Part shown: positions 43,602 through 53,070 of the stretch, in pieces | Layout of the letters: each line of letters opens with the position of its first letter | How positions within the stretch are numbered: the stretch's first letter is position 1 | DNA from: Palsa-892 sp035295845 | GTDB lineage: Bacteria; Pseudomonadota; Alphaproteobacteria; Rhizobiales; Xanthobacteraceae | Length of the DNA stretch: 64,000 nt | Direction: 5' to 3' | Assembly: GCA_035295845.1 (NCBI GenBank) | Contig: DATGIF010000019.1 | Location: forward strand, 62,001 to 126,000 | Position numbers and translations under genes: made by a program | Notes under the pieces: generated by a model | Seen by the model: only the letters and a program-made list of their open reading frames with translations | The model's database searches: none | What the model was told of the DNA's origin: nothing

Positions 43602-43636
43602 AACGGCCCGGCGCTCTCGCCGGGCCGTTTGTTTTA
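43602..43636 (+). terminator. Rho-independent terminator of rpoZ
   Basis: Stem AACGGCCCGGC/GCCGGGCCGTT (43602-43612 with 43619-43629), loop GCTCTC, then TGTTTT. Confidence 0.9.
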
Positions 43637-43807
43637 GCCGTCCCCGCAGGCGGCCGGCTGTTAACGGGCGCGCCAAATCGGCCTTGCGCCCGGATGACGG
43701 CGGCGCGATATGCTTTCGTCGAAAGCGAGCGCCCGGTGCCGACTCGGCCGGGCTTCAAGGTCGGGCAGTAAGCGATTGGCCGTATTCGATAAACCGGGCG
43801 TACGCCC

Positions 43808-46024
43808 ATGATGAGACAATACGAGCTCGTCGAGCGGGTCCGCCGCTATAACCCGCAAACCAACGAGGCGCTCCTCAACCGCGCCTTTGTCTATGCAATG
43901 AAGGCGCACGGCACGCAGACGCGCGCCTCCGGCGATCCCTACTTCTCGCACCCCCTGGAAGTGGCGGCGATCCTCACCGACCTCAAGCTCGACGACGCGA
44001 CGATCGCCGCCGCACTCCTCCACGACACCATCGAGGACACCAAGGCGACGCGGGCGCAGATCGAAAAGCAATTCGGCAAGGACATCAGCGTGCTTGTCGA
44101 GGGGCTCACCAAGCTCAAGAAGCTCGACCTCGTATCGCAGCGGGCGGAGCAGGCGGAGAACCTGCGCAAGCTTCTGCTTGCCATCGCCGACGACGTGCGG
44201 GTGTTGCTCGTGAAACTCGCCGACCGGCTACACAATATGCGCACGCTGAAATGGGTGCCGGAGGAAAAGCGCAACCGCATCGCCGAGGAGACGCTCGATA
44301 TTTACGCGCCGCTTGCCGGCCGCATCGGCATGCACGACATGCGCGAGGAGCTGGAGGATCTCGCCTTCCGCCAGTTGTCGCCGGAAATTTACCGTTCGAT
44401 CGAAAGCCGTCTCGCAAACCTCCGCGCTCCGAACAAAGGCCTCGCCAAGGAGATTGAAAGCGAACTCACCCAGGAGCTCGCGAAGAAGAAGATCAAGGCC
44501 AAGGTCAAGGGCCGCGAGAAAAGGCCGTACTCGATCTGGCGGAAGATGGAACGCAAGGCCGTCGGCTTCGAGCAGCTTTCCGACATCTACGGCTTCCGCG
44601 TGATCGTGCCCTCGATCGAGGACTGCTACCGCGCGGTCGGCATCGTGCACACCAAATGGCCGTTCGTGCCCGGCCGCTTCAAGGATTACATCTCGACGCC
44701 GAAGCAGAACGACTACCGCTCGATCCATACCACCGTCGTCGGCCCCGGCCGCCAGCGGGTGGAGTTGCAGGTCCGCACCGCCGGCATGGACGAGATCGCC
44801 GAATACGGGATCGCCGCGCACGCGCTCTATAAAGACAGCGAAGGCAAGCAAAGCGAAATGCTCGCGCGCGATTCCGGCGCTTATGCGTGGCTGCGGCGAA
44901 CGATCGAGCTCCTGGCCGAAGGATCGAACCCGGAAGAGTTCCTCGAACACACCAAGCTCGAACTCTTCCACGATCAGGTGTTCTGCTTCACGCCGAAGGG
45001 GCGGCTGATCGCGCTGCCGCGGAAAGCGACGCCGATCGATTTCGCCTATGCCGTCCATACCGACGTCGGCAACAACGCCATCGGCTGCAAGATCAACGGC
45101 AAGACCGCGCCGCTCGTCTCCGAATTGCTGACCGGCGACGAGGTCGAAATCATCACCGGCAAGGGGCAGCACCCGCCGGCGGCGTGGGAGTCGATCGTCG
45201 TCACCGGCAAGGCGCGCGCGGCGATCCGCCGCGCCACGCGTCTTGCCGTGCGCAAGCAATATCTTGGTCTTGGCCGCAAAATGGTGGAGCGCGCGTTTGC
45301 GCGCGCGGCAAAGCCCTGGTCGGACGAGCGGCTTTCGAAATCGCTCTCGCGGCTCGCGCGCGCGAGCGTCGAGGACGTGCTGTCGGCGGTCGGCCGCGGC
45401 GAGATGAGGGCCGAGGACGTGGTGCGCGCGGTCAATCCCGATTGGCGCGGCGAGCGCGAGCCGGTCGCCAAGCCTCAGCGCAGCGAAGGCTGGTTCGGGC
45501 TTACGCGCGGCGCGAGCCTCAAATTCCGCATCCCGGGTTTTTCCGGCGCCAGCGTCGATGTGAAAGAAGACGCGGCGATCCCCATCCGCGGCATCAACGG
45601 CGATTTGCCCGTGCGCTTCGCGCCGAATGGCGGCGCGGTGCCGGGCGACCGCATCGTCGGCATCATCACGCCGGGCGAGGGGATCACGATCTACCCCATC
45701 CAGTCGCCTGCGCTGAAGGATTATGACGACACGCCGGAGCGGTGGCTCGACGTGCGCTGGGACATCGACGACGTCGCCTCGCAACGCTTTCCGGCGCGCA
45801 TTCTGGTGACGGCGAAGAACGCGCCCGGCACGCTCGCGCAAATCGCGCAGATCATCGGCGAGCACGGCGGCAATATCGACAATGTGCATATGGAGCGGCG
45901 CTCGCAGGATTTCACCGAAGTGACGATCGATCTCGGCGTCTATGATTTGAAGCATTTGAATGCGATTATTTCGCAATTGCGCGCGCGACCGGTGGTGTCC
46001 TCCGCCGAGCGCTACAACGGTTAG
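43808..46024 (+). CDS. rsh: Bifunctional (p)ppGpp synthetase/hydrolase (Rel/SpoT homologue)
   Basis: Makes and degrades the stringent-response alarmone. The 738 residues comprise an HD hydrolase domain (YFSHPLEVAAIL, LLHDTIEDT near residue 75), a synthetase domain (about 235-370; YGFRVIVPSIEDCYRAVGIV, DYISTPKQNDYRSIHT), a TGS domain (CFTPKGRLIALPRKATPIDF) and a C-terminal ACT domain (about 655-735). Alphaproteobacteria generally carry one such long RSH. pdxJ starts 27 bp after the stop. Confidence 0.97.
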   Translation: MMRQYELVERVRRYNPQTNEALLNRAFVYAMKAHGTQTRASGDPYFSHPLEVAAILTDLKLDDATIAAALLHDTIEDTKATRAQIEKQFGKDISVLVEGLTKLKKLDLVSQRAEQAENLRKLLLAIADDVRVLLVKLADRLHNMRTLKWVPEEKRNRIAEETLDIYAPLAGRIGMHDMREELEDLAFRQLSPEIYRSIESRLANLRAPNKGLAKEIESELTQELAKKKIKAKVKGREKRPYSIWRKMERKAVGFEQLSDIYGFRVIVPSIEDCYRAVGIVHTKWPFVPGRFKDYISTPKQNDYRSIHTTVVGPGRQRVELQVRTAGMDEIAEYGIAAHALYKDSEGKQSEMLARDSGAYAWLRRTIELLAEGSNPEEFLEHTKLELFHDQVFCFTPKGRLIALPRKATPIDFAYAVHTDVGNNAIGCKINGKTAPLVSELLTGDEVEIITGKGQHPPAAWESIVVTGKARAAIRRATRLAVRKQYLGLGRKMVERAFARAAKPWSDERLSKSLSRLARASVEDVLSAVGRGEMRAEDVVRAVNPDWRGEREPVAKPQRSEGWFGLTRGASLKFRIPGFSGASVDVKEDAAIPIRGINGDLPVRFAPNGGAVPGDRIVGIITPGEGITIYPIQSPALKDYDDTPERWLDVRWDIDDVASQRFPARILVTAKNAPGTLAQIAQIIGEHGGNIDNVHMERRSQDFTEVTIDLGVYDLKHLNAIISQLRARPVVSSAERYNG

Positions 46025-46050
46025 CGGGCCTTTCCCGAAAGGATGAAACG

Positions 46051-46818
46051 ATGAGCGTGCGGCCGATCCGGCTCGGGGTGAACGTCGATCATGTGGCGAC
46101 GGTGCGGAACGCCCGCGGCGGCCGCCATCCCGATCCGGTGAAGGCGGCAAAGCTCGCGATTGCCGCCGGCGCTTCCGGCATCACCGCGCATTTGCGCGAG
46201 GACCGCCGCCACATCACCGACGACGACGTGCGGCGCCTGAAGGCGGAGATTGCCGCGCCACTCAATTTGGAGATGGCGGCGACCGCGGAGATGCTCGCCA
46301 TTGCGCTCGCCACCAGGCCGCACGCGTCCTGCATCGTGCCGGAGAAGCGCACGGAACGAACCACCGAGGGCGGGCTCGACGCCGCGGGTCAGCAGGCTCA
46401 TATCGCTGAGGTCGCGCGCGAGCTTGCAGCGGCTGGTATCCGGGTGTCGCTGTTCATTGCGCCGGAGCCGCGTCAGATCGAGGCCGCCGCCGCCATTCGC
46501 GCGCCGGTCATCGAGATTCACACCGGTGCCTGGTGCGAAGCGGTGATGCAGGGACACAAGACAGAGGCGGAGGCCGAATTCGAACGCATTCGCGCGGGCG
46601 CCCGGCAAGCGGCCGGCCTCGGGCTCGAGGTCCACGCCGGTCACGGCCTCGATTATGCGACCGCCGAGAAGATTTCGGCGTTGCCCGAAATCGTCGAACT
46701 CAATATCGGCCACTTTATCGTGGGCGAAGCGATTTATGCGGGCTTCGAGCCCGTCATTCGTACGATGCGCGCGGCTATGGACAAGGGCCGCGCGCGCGCC
46801 CGCGAGCGCGCCGCATGA
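46051..46818 (+). CDS. pdxJ: Pyridoxine 5'-phosphate synthase
   Basis: Closes the pyridoxine ring in vitamin B6 synthesis. The 255-residue TIM barrel includes LGVNVDHVATVRNARGG, GITAHLREDRRHI, CIVPEKRTERTTEGGLD and GHGLDYATAEKI. The stop overlaps the acpS start as ATGA. The same neighbourhood (rsh-pdxJ-acpS-lepB-rnc-era) is typical of Hyphomicrobiales. Confidence 0.97.
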   Translation: MSVRPIRLGVNVDHVATVRNARGGRHPDPVKAAKLAIAAGASGITAHLREDRRHITDDDVRRLKAEIAAPLNLEMAATAEMLAIALATRPHASCIVPEKRTERTTEGGLDAAGQQAHIAEVARELAAAGIRVSLFIAPEPRQIEAAAAIRAPVIEIHTGAWCEAVMQGHKTEAEAEFERIRAGARQAAGLGLEVHAGHGLDYATAEKISALPEIVELNIGHFIVGEAIYAGFEPVIRTMRAAMDKGRARARERAA

Positions 46819-47225
46819 TCATCGGCATCGGCTCCGACATCACCGACGTGCAGCGGATCGAGAAAGTGATCGCGCGGCATGGCGAGCGTTTCATCGCGCG
46901 CATTTTCACGGAAAATGAGCGCGCGCGCGCCGAGAGCCGCAAGAACCGCGTCGAAACCTACGCCAAGCGCTTCGCCGCCAAGGAAGCCTGCGCCAAGGCG
47001 CTCGGCACCGGTATTCGCGGCGGCGTGTGGTGGCGCGACATGGGCGTCGTGAATTTGCCATCGGGGCGGCCGACGATGCAGCTCACCGGCGGGGCGCTGG
47101 CGCGGCTCGCGGCGCTGACCCCGGAAGGGTATGAGGCGCGGATCGACCTCACAATTTCAGACGAAGGACCAATGGCGCAGGCGTTCGTGATTATCTCCGC
47201 GGTACCCAAGGACCGCGCGCCGTGA
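46815..47225 (+). CDS. acpS: Holo-[acyl-carrier-protein] synthase
   Basis: Transfers phosphopantetheine from CoA to acyl carrier protein. The 136 residues have IGIGSDITDVQRIEKVI (metal Asp at 8) and RFAAKEACAKALGTGI (Glu ligand). Translation is coupled to pdxJ by ATGA. lepB begins 61 bp later. Confidence 0.96.
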   Translation: MIIGIGSDITDVQRIEKVIARHGERFIARIFTENERARAESRKNRVETYAKRFAAKEACAKALGTGIRGGVWWRDMGVVNLPSGRPTMQLTGGALARLAALTPEGYEARIDLTISDEGPMAQAFVIISAVPKDRAP

Positions 47226-47286
47226 TTGCCCGCGGCATGAGCCCGGGCTATACGGGCGGGCCTGGGCGGCCGAACGGACCGAAAGC

Positions 47287-48039
47287 ATGAGCCTGACCGG
47301 ACAAAAGAAGCAGGAAAGCGGATTCGGCGAATTTCTCCGCGTCGGATTTCACGCACTTCTAATCGCGCTCGTCATTCGCACCTTCCTGTTTCAGCCTTTC
47401 AACATTCCGTCGGGCTCGATGAAGGCGACGCTGCTCGTTGGCGATTATCTGTTCGTATCGAAATATTCCTACGGCTACAGCCGCTTCTCGGTGCCGTTCG
47501 CGCTGATCCCGTTCTCCGGCCGCATCTTCGGCAGCGGGCCGCAGCGCGGCGATGTCGTCGTCTTCAAGCTGCCGAAGGATGACTCCACCGATTACATCAA
47601 GCGCGTGATCGGCCTGCCCGGCGACCGCATCCAGATGAAGGACGGCCAGCTCTACATCAACGATCAGCCGGTGAAGCGCGAGCGCGTCGCCGACTGGGTG
47701 CCTGCGGACGGCGAGGGCGCCGGCATGCACATCAAGCGCTGGCGCGAGACGCTGCCGAACGGCGTCTCCTACGAAACGCTCGATCTCGTCGACAACGGCT
47801 TCTACGACAATACGCCGGTCTATCAGGTGCCGTCCGGCCACTACTTCATGATGGGCGACAACCGCGACAACTCGACCGACAGCCGGGTGCTCTCCGCCGT
47901 CGGCTACGTTCCTTACGACAATCTCGTGGGCCGCGCCGAAGTCATCTTCTTCTCCGTCGAGGAGGGCACGCACGCCTTCGAGGTGTGGACGTGGCCCTGG
48001 ACCGTCCGCTGGGGCCGCATTTTCTCCCTCGTGCGATGA
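47287..48039 (+). CDS. lepB: Signal peptidase I
   Basis: Membrane-bound Ser/Lys protease that removes signal peptides. The 250 residues begin with one TM segment (FHALLIALVIRTFLFQPF) followed by the catalytic Ser in NIPSGSMKATLLVGD (near residue 42); the general-base Lys is in DYIKRVIGLPGD (near 105); YFMMGDNRDNSTDSR is the family box E. The stop overlaps the rnc start as ATGA. Confidence 0.97.
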   Translation: MSLTGQKKQESGFGEFLRVGFHALLIALVIRTFLFQPFNIPSGSMKATLLVGDYLFVSKYSYGYSRFSVPFALIPFSGRIFGSGPQRGDVVVFKLPKDDSTDYIKRVIGLPGDRIQMKDGQLYINDQPVKRERVADWVPADGEGAGMHIKRWRETLPNGVSYETLDLVDNGFYDNTPVYQVPSGHYFMMGDNRDNSTDSRVLSAVGYVPYDNLVGRAEVIFFSVEEGTHAFEVWTWPWTVRWGRIFSLVR

Positions 48040-48737
48040 GCGGCCGCAAGAAATCGCCGGGCACGCTCGAGAAGAAAATCGGGCACCGCTTCAAGGATAA
48101 GAGTCTGCTGACCGTGGCGCTGACCCATGTCAGTGCCATCGGCACCGGCAAATACCAGACGAGCTACCAGCGCTTCGAATTTCTCGGCGATCACGTGCTC
48201 GGCCTCGTGATCGCCGACATGCTGTTGCACGAATTTCCGCGGGCGCAAGAGGGCGAACTTTCGCAGCGCCTTTCCGACCTCGTGCGCAAGGAAACCTGCG
48301 CCGAGATCGGGCTCGAACTCGACCTCGGCGCCTATATCTATTTCGGCCGTCACGAGATCCAGTCGGGCGGCCGGAAAAAGACGACGATCCTGGCGGACGT
48401 CTGTGAATCGGTGATCGGCGCGGTCTATCTCGACGGCGGCCTGCCGGCGGCGACGAAGTTCATCGACAAATACTGGCGGCCGCGGGCGCTTTCGCCCGGC
48501 CGCGAATTGCGCGACGCCAAGACGCGGTTGCAGGAATGGGCGCAGAAGCAGGGGCTGCCGCCGCCTTCCTATCGCCAGGTCGAGCGCAAAGGCCCCGATC
48601 ACCGGCCGGTGTTCCGCATTGCCGTCGATGTCCACGGCATTGCTTCCGGTGAAGGCGAGGGCGCGACCAAGCGCGATGCCCAGCGCGCCGCGGCGCAAGC
48701 CGTGCTGCAGGGCCAGGGCATCAAGGTCGACGAGTGA
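48036..48737 (+). CDS. rnc: Ribonuclease III
   Basis: Cuts double-stranded RNA in rRNA and mRNA processing. The 233 residues contain the signature QRFEFLGDHVLGLVIADML (about 46-64), the second acidic site in ILADVCESVIGAVYLDGG and a C-terminal dsRNA-binding domain (DAKTRLQEWAQKQGLPPPSY to GATKRDAQRAAAQAVL). The canonical Glu before FLGD is kept. ATGA overlaps join it to lepB and era. Confidence 0.97.
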   Translation: MSGRKKSPGTLEKKIGHRFKDKSLLTVALTHVSAIGTGKYQTSYQRFEFLGDHVLGLVIADMLLHEFPRAQEGELSQRLSDLVRKETCAEIGLELDLGAYIYFGRHEIQSGGRKKTTILADVCESVIGAVYLDGGLPAATKFIDKYWRPRALSPGRELRDAKTRLQEWAQKQGLPPPSYRQVERKGPDHRPVFRIAVDVHGIASGEGEGATKRDAQRAAAQAVLQGQGIKVDE

Positions 48738-49654
48738 GCGCAAGCACAGGCGCGGAGGCGGGGAAACGCTGCGGCTTTGTCGCGCTCCTCGGCGCGCCCA
48801 ATGCCGGCAAGTCGACGCTCGTGAACGCGCTTGTCGGCGCCAAGGTTTCGATCGTCTCCCCGAAGGTGCAGACCACGCGCAGTCTCGTGCGCGGCATTGC
48901 GATCGCGGGCGAAACACAAGCGATCTTCATCGACACGCCCGGCATTTTCGACCCGAAACGGCGGCTTGATCGGGCGATGGTCTCGGCGGCGCTGTCGAGC
49001 GCCGCGGATGCCGATATCGTCGTGCTGCTCGTCGACGCCAAGAAAGGACTTGATGCCGAGACGCGCGCGATCATCGCGCGGCTCGCAAGCGTGCCGCACG
49101 GGAAGATCCTGATCCTCAACAAGATCGACCTTGTGCCGCGCGAAGCGTTGCTTTCGCTCGCCAAGGAAGCGAATGAATTGCTGACGTTTGCGCGCACCTT
49201 CATGATCTCGGCCACGAAGGGCGATGGCGTTGCCGATGTGCTCGATTATTTCGCGAAGCATCTGCCGCAAGGCCCGTGGCACTATCCGGCGGACGAGATC
49301 ACCGATCTGCCGGAGCGGCTGATGGCCGCGGAAATCACGCGCGAGAAGCTTTACCTCAGGCTGCACCAGGAATTACCGTATCACTCGACGGTCGAAACCG
49401 ATTCGTGGAAGGAGCTCCGTGACGGCGCGGTGCGGATCGAACAGTCGATCTATGTCGAGCGCGAAAGCCAGCGCAAGATCGTGCTCGGCGAGGGCGGCCG
49501 CATGATCAAGGCGATCTCGATGGACGCGCGCAAGGAAATCACCGCGGCGATCGAGCGCAAGGTGCATCTCTTTCTGCACGTGAAGGTGCGCGAGGATTGG
49601 GGCGACGATCCCGAGCGCTATCGGGCGGCGGGGTTGGAGTTTCCGAAGGAGTAA
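48734..49654 (+). CDS. era: GTPase Era
   Basis: Ribosome-assembly GTPase that binds the 3' end of 16S rRNA. The 306 residues include G1 GAPNAGKSTLVNAL (about residue 20), switch region VQTTRSLVRGIA, G3 DTPGIFDP, G4 NKIDLVPRE and a C-terminal KH domain with the GEGGRMIKAISMDARKEI loop. GTG start at 48734 overlaps the rnc stop. recO starts 7 bp after the stop. Confidence 0.97.
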   Translation: MSASTGAEAGKRCGFVALLGAPNAGKSTLVNALVGAKVSIVSPKVQTTRSLVRGIAIAGETQAIFIDTPGIFDPKRRLDRAMVSAALSSAADADIVVLLVDAKKGLDAETRAIIARLASVPHGKILILNKIDLVPREALLSLAKEANELLTFARTFMISATKGDGVADVLDYFAKHLPQGPWHYPADEITDLPERLMAAEITREKLYLRLHQELPYHSTVETDSWKELRDGAVRIEQSIYVERESQRKIVLGEGGRMIKAISMDARKEITAAIERKVHLFLHVKVREDWGDDPERYRAAGLEFPKE

Positions 49655-49661
49655 GGCCGCG

Positions 49662-50384
49662 ATGGAATGGAGCGACGAAGGCATTGTGCTCGGCGTCCGC
49701 CGTCACGGCGAGGCGCATGCGCTGGTCGAATTGATGACCGCGTTGCACGGCCGCCATCTCGGCCTCGTGCGCGGCGGCGCTTCGCACAAGCTGCGGCCGG
49801 TGCTGCAGCCGGGGAACGGCGTGCGCGCCACCTGGCGCGCGCGGCTCGACGAGCATCTCGGCTATTACATGATCGAAGGCACAACCTTGCGCGCCGAGCG
49901 GCTGATGGCCTCGGCGGCGGCGAGCTACGGCATCCAGACGCTCGCCGCGCTCCTGCGACTTCTGCCCGAGCGCGATCCGCATGAAGGAATCTATCGCGCG
50001 CTCGCCGCGATTGCCGATCATCTCGGCGAGCCGGATATTGCTTCCGCGCTGATCGTGCGCTTCGAGCTTGCGCTTCTATCCGAACTCGGCTTCGGCCTCG
50101 ATCTTTCGAGCTGTGCCGCGAGCGGCGAGGAAGCCAACCTCGTCTATGTCTCGCCGAAATCGGGCCGAGCCGTGAGCGGCAAGGCCGGTGACCCGTGGAA
50201 GGAGCTGTTGCTGCCGCTGCCGGCGTTTTTGCGCGGCGAGGGCCGGCATTCGGCGGGCGAGATCGCCGCCGGCTTCGAACTCACCGGCTACTTTCTCATC
50301 CGCCGCGTGTTCGAGCCGCGCGGGCTCGAACTGCCGGAAGCGCGCGCGGCGCTGATCGCGGCGCTCGCGCGCGAGGCGGCCTGA
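49662..50384 (+). CDS. recO: DNA repair protein RecO
   Basis: RecO works with RecR in RecF-pathway loading of RecA. The 240 residues have an N-terminal OB-fold (EWSDEGIVLGVRRHGEAHAL, HLGLVRGGASHKL) and a helical C-terminal domain (LIVRFELALLSELGFGLDL). The zinc-finger cysteines seen in some RecO proteins are reduced to one here (LSSCAASG). The arrangement era-recO-parC is conserved in relatives. Confidence 0.95.
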   Translation: MEWSDEGIVLGVRRHGEAHALVELMTALHGRHLGLVRGGASHKLRPVLQPGNGVRATWRARLDEHLGYYMIEGTTLRAERLMASAAASYGIQTLAALLRLLPERDPHEGIYRALAAIADHLGEPDIASALIVRFELALLSELGFGLDLSSCAASGEEANLVYVSPKSGRAVSGKAGDPWKELLLPLPAFLRGEGRHSAGEIAAGFELTGYFLIRRVFEPRGLELPEARAALIAALAREAA

Positions 50385-50425
50385 TCCGGCTTGTTCCCGA
50401 CTCTTTCGGCTGATAGCGGTGAAAC

Positions 50426-52672
50426 ATGGGAAAGCGCGTGATTCCCCCGGGCGGCGGGAAGGAAGAGATCGAGGCGGTCGAACTCAAGAACGCGCTCGAG
50501 GAGCGCTATCTCTCCTACGCGCTCTCGACCATCATGCATCGCGCGCTGCCGGATGCGCGCGACGGCTTGAAGCCCGTGCATCGCCGCATCCTCTACGGCA
50601 TGCGGCAGCTGCGGCTTGAACCGGGGGCGGCGCCGAAAAAATCCGCGAAGATCGTCGGCGACGTGATGGGCAATTTCCATCCGCACGGCGACCAGGCGAT
50701 ATACGACGCGCTCGTGCGCCTGGCGCAGGATTTCTCCTCGCGTTATCCGCTGATCCAAGGCCAGGGAAATTTCGGCAACATCGACGGCGATAACGCCGCC
50801 GCCTATCGCTACACCGAAGCGCGGATGAGCGATGTCGCGCGGCTGCTGCTCGACGGCGTCGACGAGGACGCGGTCAATTTCCGCCCCAACTATGACGGGC
50901 AACAGCAGGAGCCGACCGTATTGCCGGCGGCGTTCCCGAATTTGCTCGCCAACGGCTCGACCGGAATCGCCGTCGGCATGGCGACCTCGATCCCGCCGCA
51001 CAACATCGTCGAGCTTTGCGATGCGGCGCTCCACCTCATCGACAAGCGCTCGGCGAAAAGCGGCGAGCTTCTGAAATACGTGAAGGGCCCGGACTTCCCG
51101 ACCGGCGGCATCATCGTCGACGACAAGGCCGCAATTCGCGAGGCTTACGTCACCGGCCGCGGCTCCTTCCGCGTGCGGGCGCGCTGGCACCAGGAGAAGA
51201 CGGGCCACGGCACCTGGGTCGCGATAGTGACGCAGATTCCATATCTCGTGCCGAAGTCGCGGCTGATCGAGCGCATGGCCGAACTCATCAACGACAAGAA
51301 GCTGCCGCTCCTCGCCGACGTGCGCGATGAATCGACCGAGGAAGTGCGCATCGTCTTGGAGCCGCGCTCGCGCGGCGTCGATCCGAATGTGTTGATGGAG
51401 TCGCTTTTCAAGCTCACCGAATTGGAGAGCCGCTTCCCGCTCAATCTCAACGTGCTGATGGGCGGGCAGGTGCCGCGCGTCGTGGGGCTCGCCGAATGCC
51501 TGCGCGAGTGGCTCGACCACCGCCGCGAGGTGTTGCTCCGCCGCTCGCGCCATCGCCTCGCCGAGATCAAGCACCGGCTGGAAATCCTCGACGGCCTCCT
51601 GATCGCGTATCTGAACATCGATCTCGTGATCAAAATCATCCGCCGCGAGGACGAGCCGAAGCCCGTCTTGATGAAGCGCTTCAAGCTCACGGATGTGCAG
51701 GCGACCGCGATCCTCGACATGCGGTTGCGTAATTTGCGCAAGCTCGAGGAGTTCGAGATCAAGCGCGAGCACAAGGAGCTGAAGGAAGAAAAATCCGGCC
51801 TGGAAAAGCTGATCGGCTCGCCGGCGCGGCAATGGAAATCGATCGCCGCCGACGTCAAGAAGCTGCGCGAGACCTATGGGCCGACGACCGCGCTCGGCCG
51901 CCGCCGCACCGGCTTCGAGCAGGCGAAGGAGATCGATCTCAAGGCCGCGACCGAGGCGATGATCGAGAAGGAGCCGATCACCGTCGTCGTTTCGGAAAAA
52001 GGCTGGCTGCGCGCGTTGAAGGGGCACACCGACGACGTCAAGAACCTCACCTACAAGGGCGACGACAAGCTCGGCTTCTCCTTCCACGCGCAAACCACGT
52101 CGAAGCTTCTCGTTTTCGCCACCAACGGCCGCTTCTACACGATCGAGGCCTCGAAGCTTCCGGGCGGCCGCGGCTTCGGCGAGCCGGCGAGCCTGATGGT
52201 GGAGATGGAGGGCGCCGAGATCGTCACCATCGTGCCCTTCGTCGGCGGGCGGAAATTCCTCGTCGCCTCCAAAGGCGGCAATGGCTTCGTGGTCAAGGAA
52301 GACGATTGCCTCGCCAATACCCGCAAGGGCAAGCAGGTGCTGAACGTGAAGGCGCCGGATCAGGCGGCGGCAGTCGCGCCCGTCGAGGGCGATTCCGTCG
52401 CGGTCGTTGGCGACAACCGCAAACTCGTGATCTTCCCGCTCGCGGATCTTCCCGAAATGGGCCGCGGCAAGGGTGTGCGGCTGCAACGCTACAAGGAGGG
52501 CAGGCTCTCCGACGCCAAAGTCTTCAAGCTCGACGCCGGCCTCACCTGGCTCGATCCCGCTGGCCGCACCCAGAAACTTCCCAAGACCGAGCTTCGTGAC
52601 TGGCGCGGCAGCCGCGCCGACGCGGGCCGGCTCGCGCCCAAGGGATTTCCGAAGAGCAACAAGTTTGCATGA
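50426..52672 (+). CDS. parC: DNA topoisomerase IV subunit A
   Basis: Catalytic subunit that unlinks daughter chromosomes. The 748 residues carry the breakage-reunion domain with the catalytic Tyr129 in AAYRYTEARM, followed by a six-blade-like C-terminal domain; the GyrA box QRRGGRG is absent, so this is ParC and not GyrA. In the quinolone-pocket helix the residue after HPHGD is Gln where E. coli ParC has Ser80. parE is not in the window. The last 4 bp overlap the next ORF. Confidence 0.96.
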   Translation: MGKRVIPPGGGKEEIEAVELKNALEERYLSYALSTIMHRALPDARDGLKPVHRRILYGMRQLRLEPGAAPKKSAKIVGDVMGNFHPHGDQAIYDALVRLAQDFSSRYPLIQGQGNFGNIDGDNAAAYRYTEARMSDVARLLLDGVDEDAVNFRPNYDGQQQEPTVLPAAFPNLLANGSTGIAVGMATSIPPHNIVELCDAALHLIDKRSAKSGELLKYVKGPDFPTGGIIVDDKAAIREAYVTGRGSFRVRARWHQEKTGHGTWVAIVTQIPYLVPKSRLIERMAELINDKKLPLLADVRDESTEEVRIVLEPRSRGVDPNVLMESLFKLTELESRFPLNLNVLMGGQVPRVVGLAECLREWLDHRREVLLRRSRHRLAEIKHRLEILDGLLIAYLNIDLVIKIIRREDEPKPVLMKRFKLTDVQATAILDMRLRNLRKLEEFEIKREHKELKEEKSGLEKLIGSPARQWKSIAADVKKLRETYGPTTALGRRRTGFEQAKEIDLKAATEAMIEKEPITVVVSEKGWLRALKGHTDDVKNLTYKGDDKLGFSFHAQTTSKLLVFATNGRFYTIEASKLPGGRGFGEPASLMVEMEGAEIVTIVPFVGGRKFLVASKGGNGFVVKEDDCLANTRKGKQVLNVKAPDQAAAVAPVEGDSVAVVGDNRKLVIFPLADLPEMGRGKGVRLQRYKEGRLSDAKVFKLDAGLTWLDPAGRTQKLPKTELRDWRGSRADAGRLAPKGFPKSNKFA

Positions 52673-53070
52673 GGGTCGGCGCGGTTTGGCGTGCGGTTTG
52701 CGCGACGATTCTTTGCGCGGCGAGCACCGCGGCCACGGCCGAATGCCTGAAGGCGGAGGTCGAAGGGCAGGTCGCCCAAGGCAGGCTGGAACGCGTGCGC
52801 TTCGTCGATGTCGATTACGGCAATCGGGTCGAAATCGCCTACATTCTCAACCTCGCTCAGCCGGCCTGTCTTGAAGGCGAGGATGAATACGACAAGATCG
52901 AAAGCACCCTGAAAATCCATGTATATTCAATGGATAAGCCGATCCTCCAGCGCCTGGAAGCGAACATAGGCCGTCAAATTCGGGTGCTAGGATGGGCTTT
53001 CGGGGAACACACCATCCACCACCGAGCGCCGATTGTGATGAACATCACAGCCGTCAAAACGCTGCCATGA
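52669..53070 (+). CDS. Small exported protein, DUF4431-like
   Basis: Unknown function, 133 residues with a signal peptide (about 1-24, ending ATAE). The mature part begins CLKAEVEGQVAQGRLERV and contains AYILNLAQPACLEGEDEYD and VLGWAFGEHTIHHRAPIVM; this order of a Cys, a beta-rich core and a final H-H-x-P-I/V motif resembles DUF4431 proteins. ATGA overlaps join it to parC before and to the binding-protein gene after, so all three may share a transcript. Confidence 0.65.
   Translation: MRVGAVWRAVCATILCAASTAATAECLKAEVEGQVAQGRLERVRFVDVDYGNRVEIAYILNLAQPACLEGEDEYDKIESTLKIHVYSMDKPILQRLEANIGRQIRVLGWAFGEHTIHHRAPIVMNITAVKTLP

Noticed and set aside
44228..46150. Minus-strand open frame of 640 codons opposite rsh
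   Set aside because: Composition (Arg/His/Asp-rich) is typical of the antisense of a high-GC coding gene; rsh is certain.
50288..52486. Minus-strand open frame of about 730 codons opposite parC
   Set aside because: Same reasoning: antisense shadow with no domain pattern.
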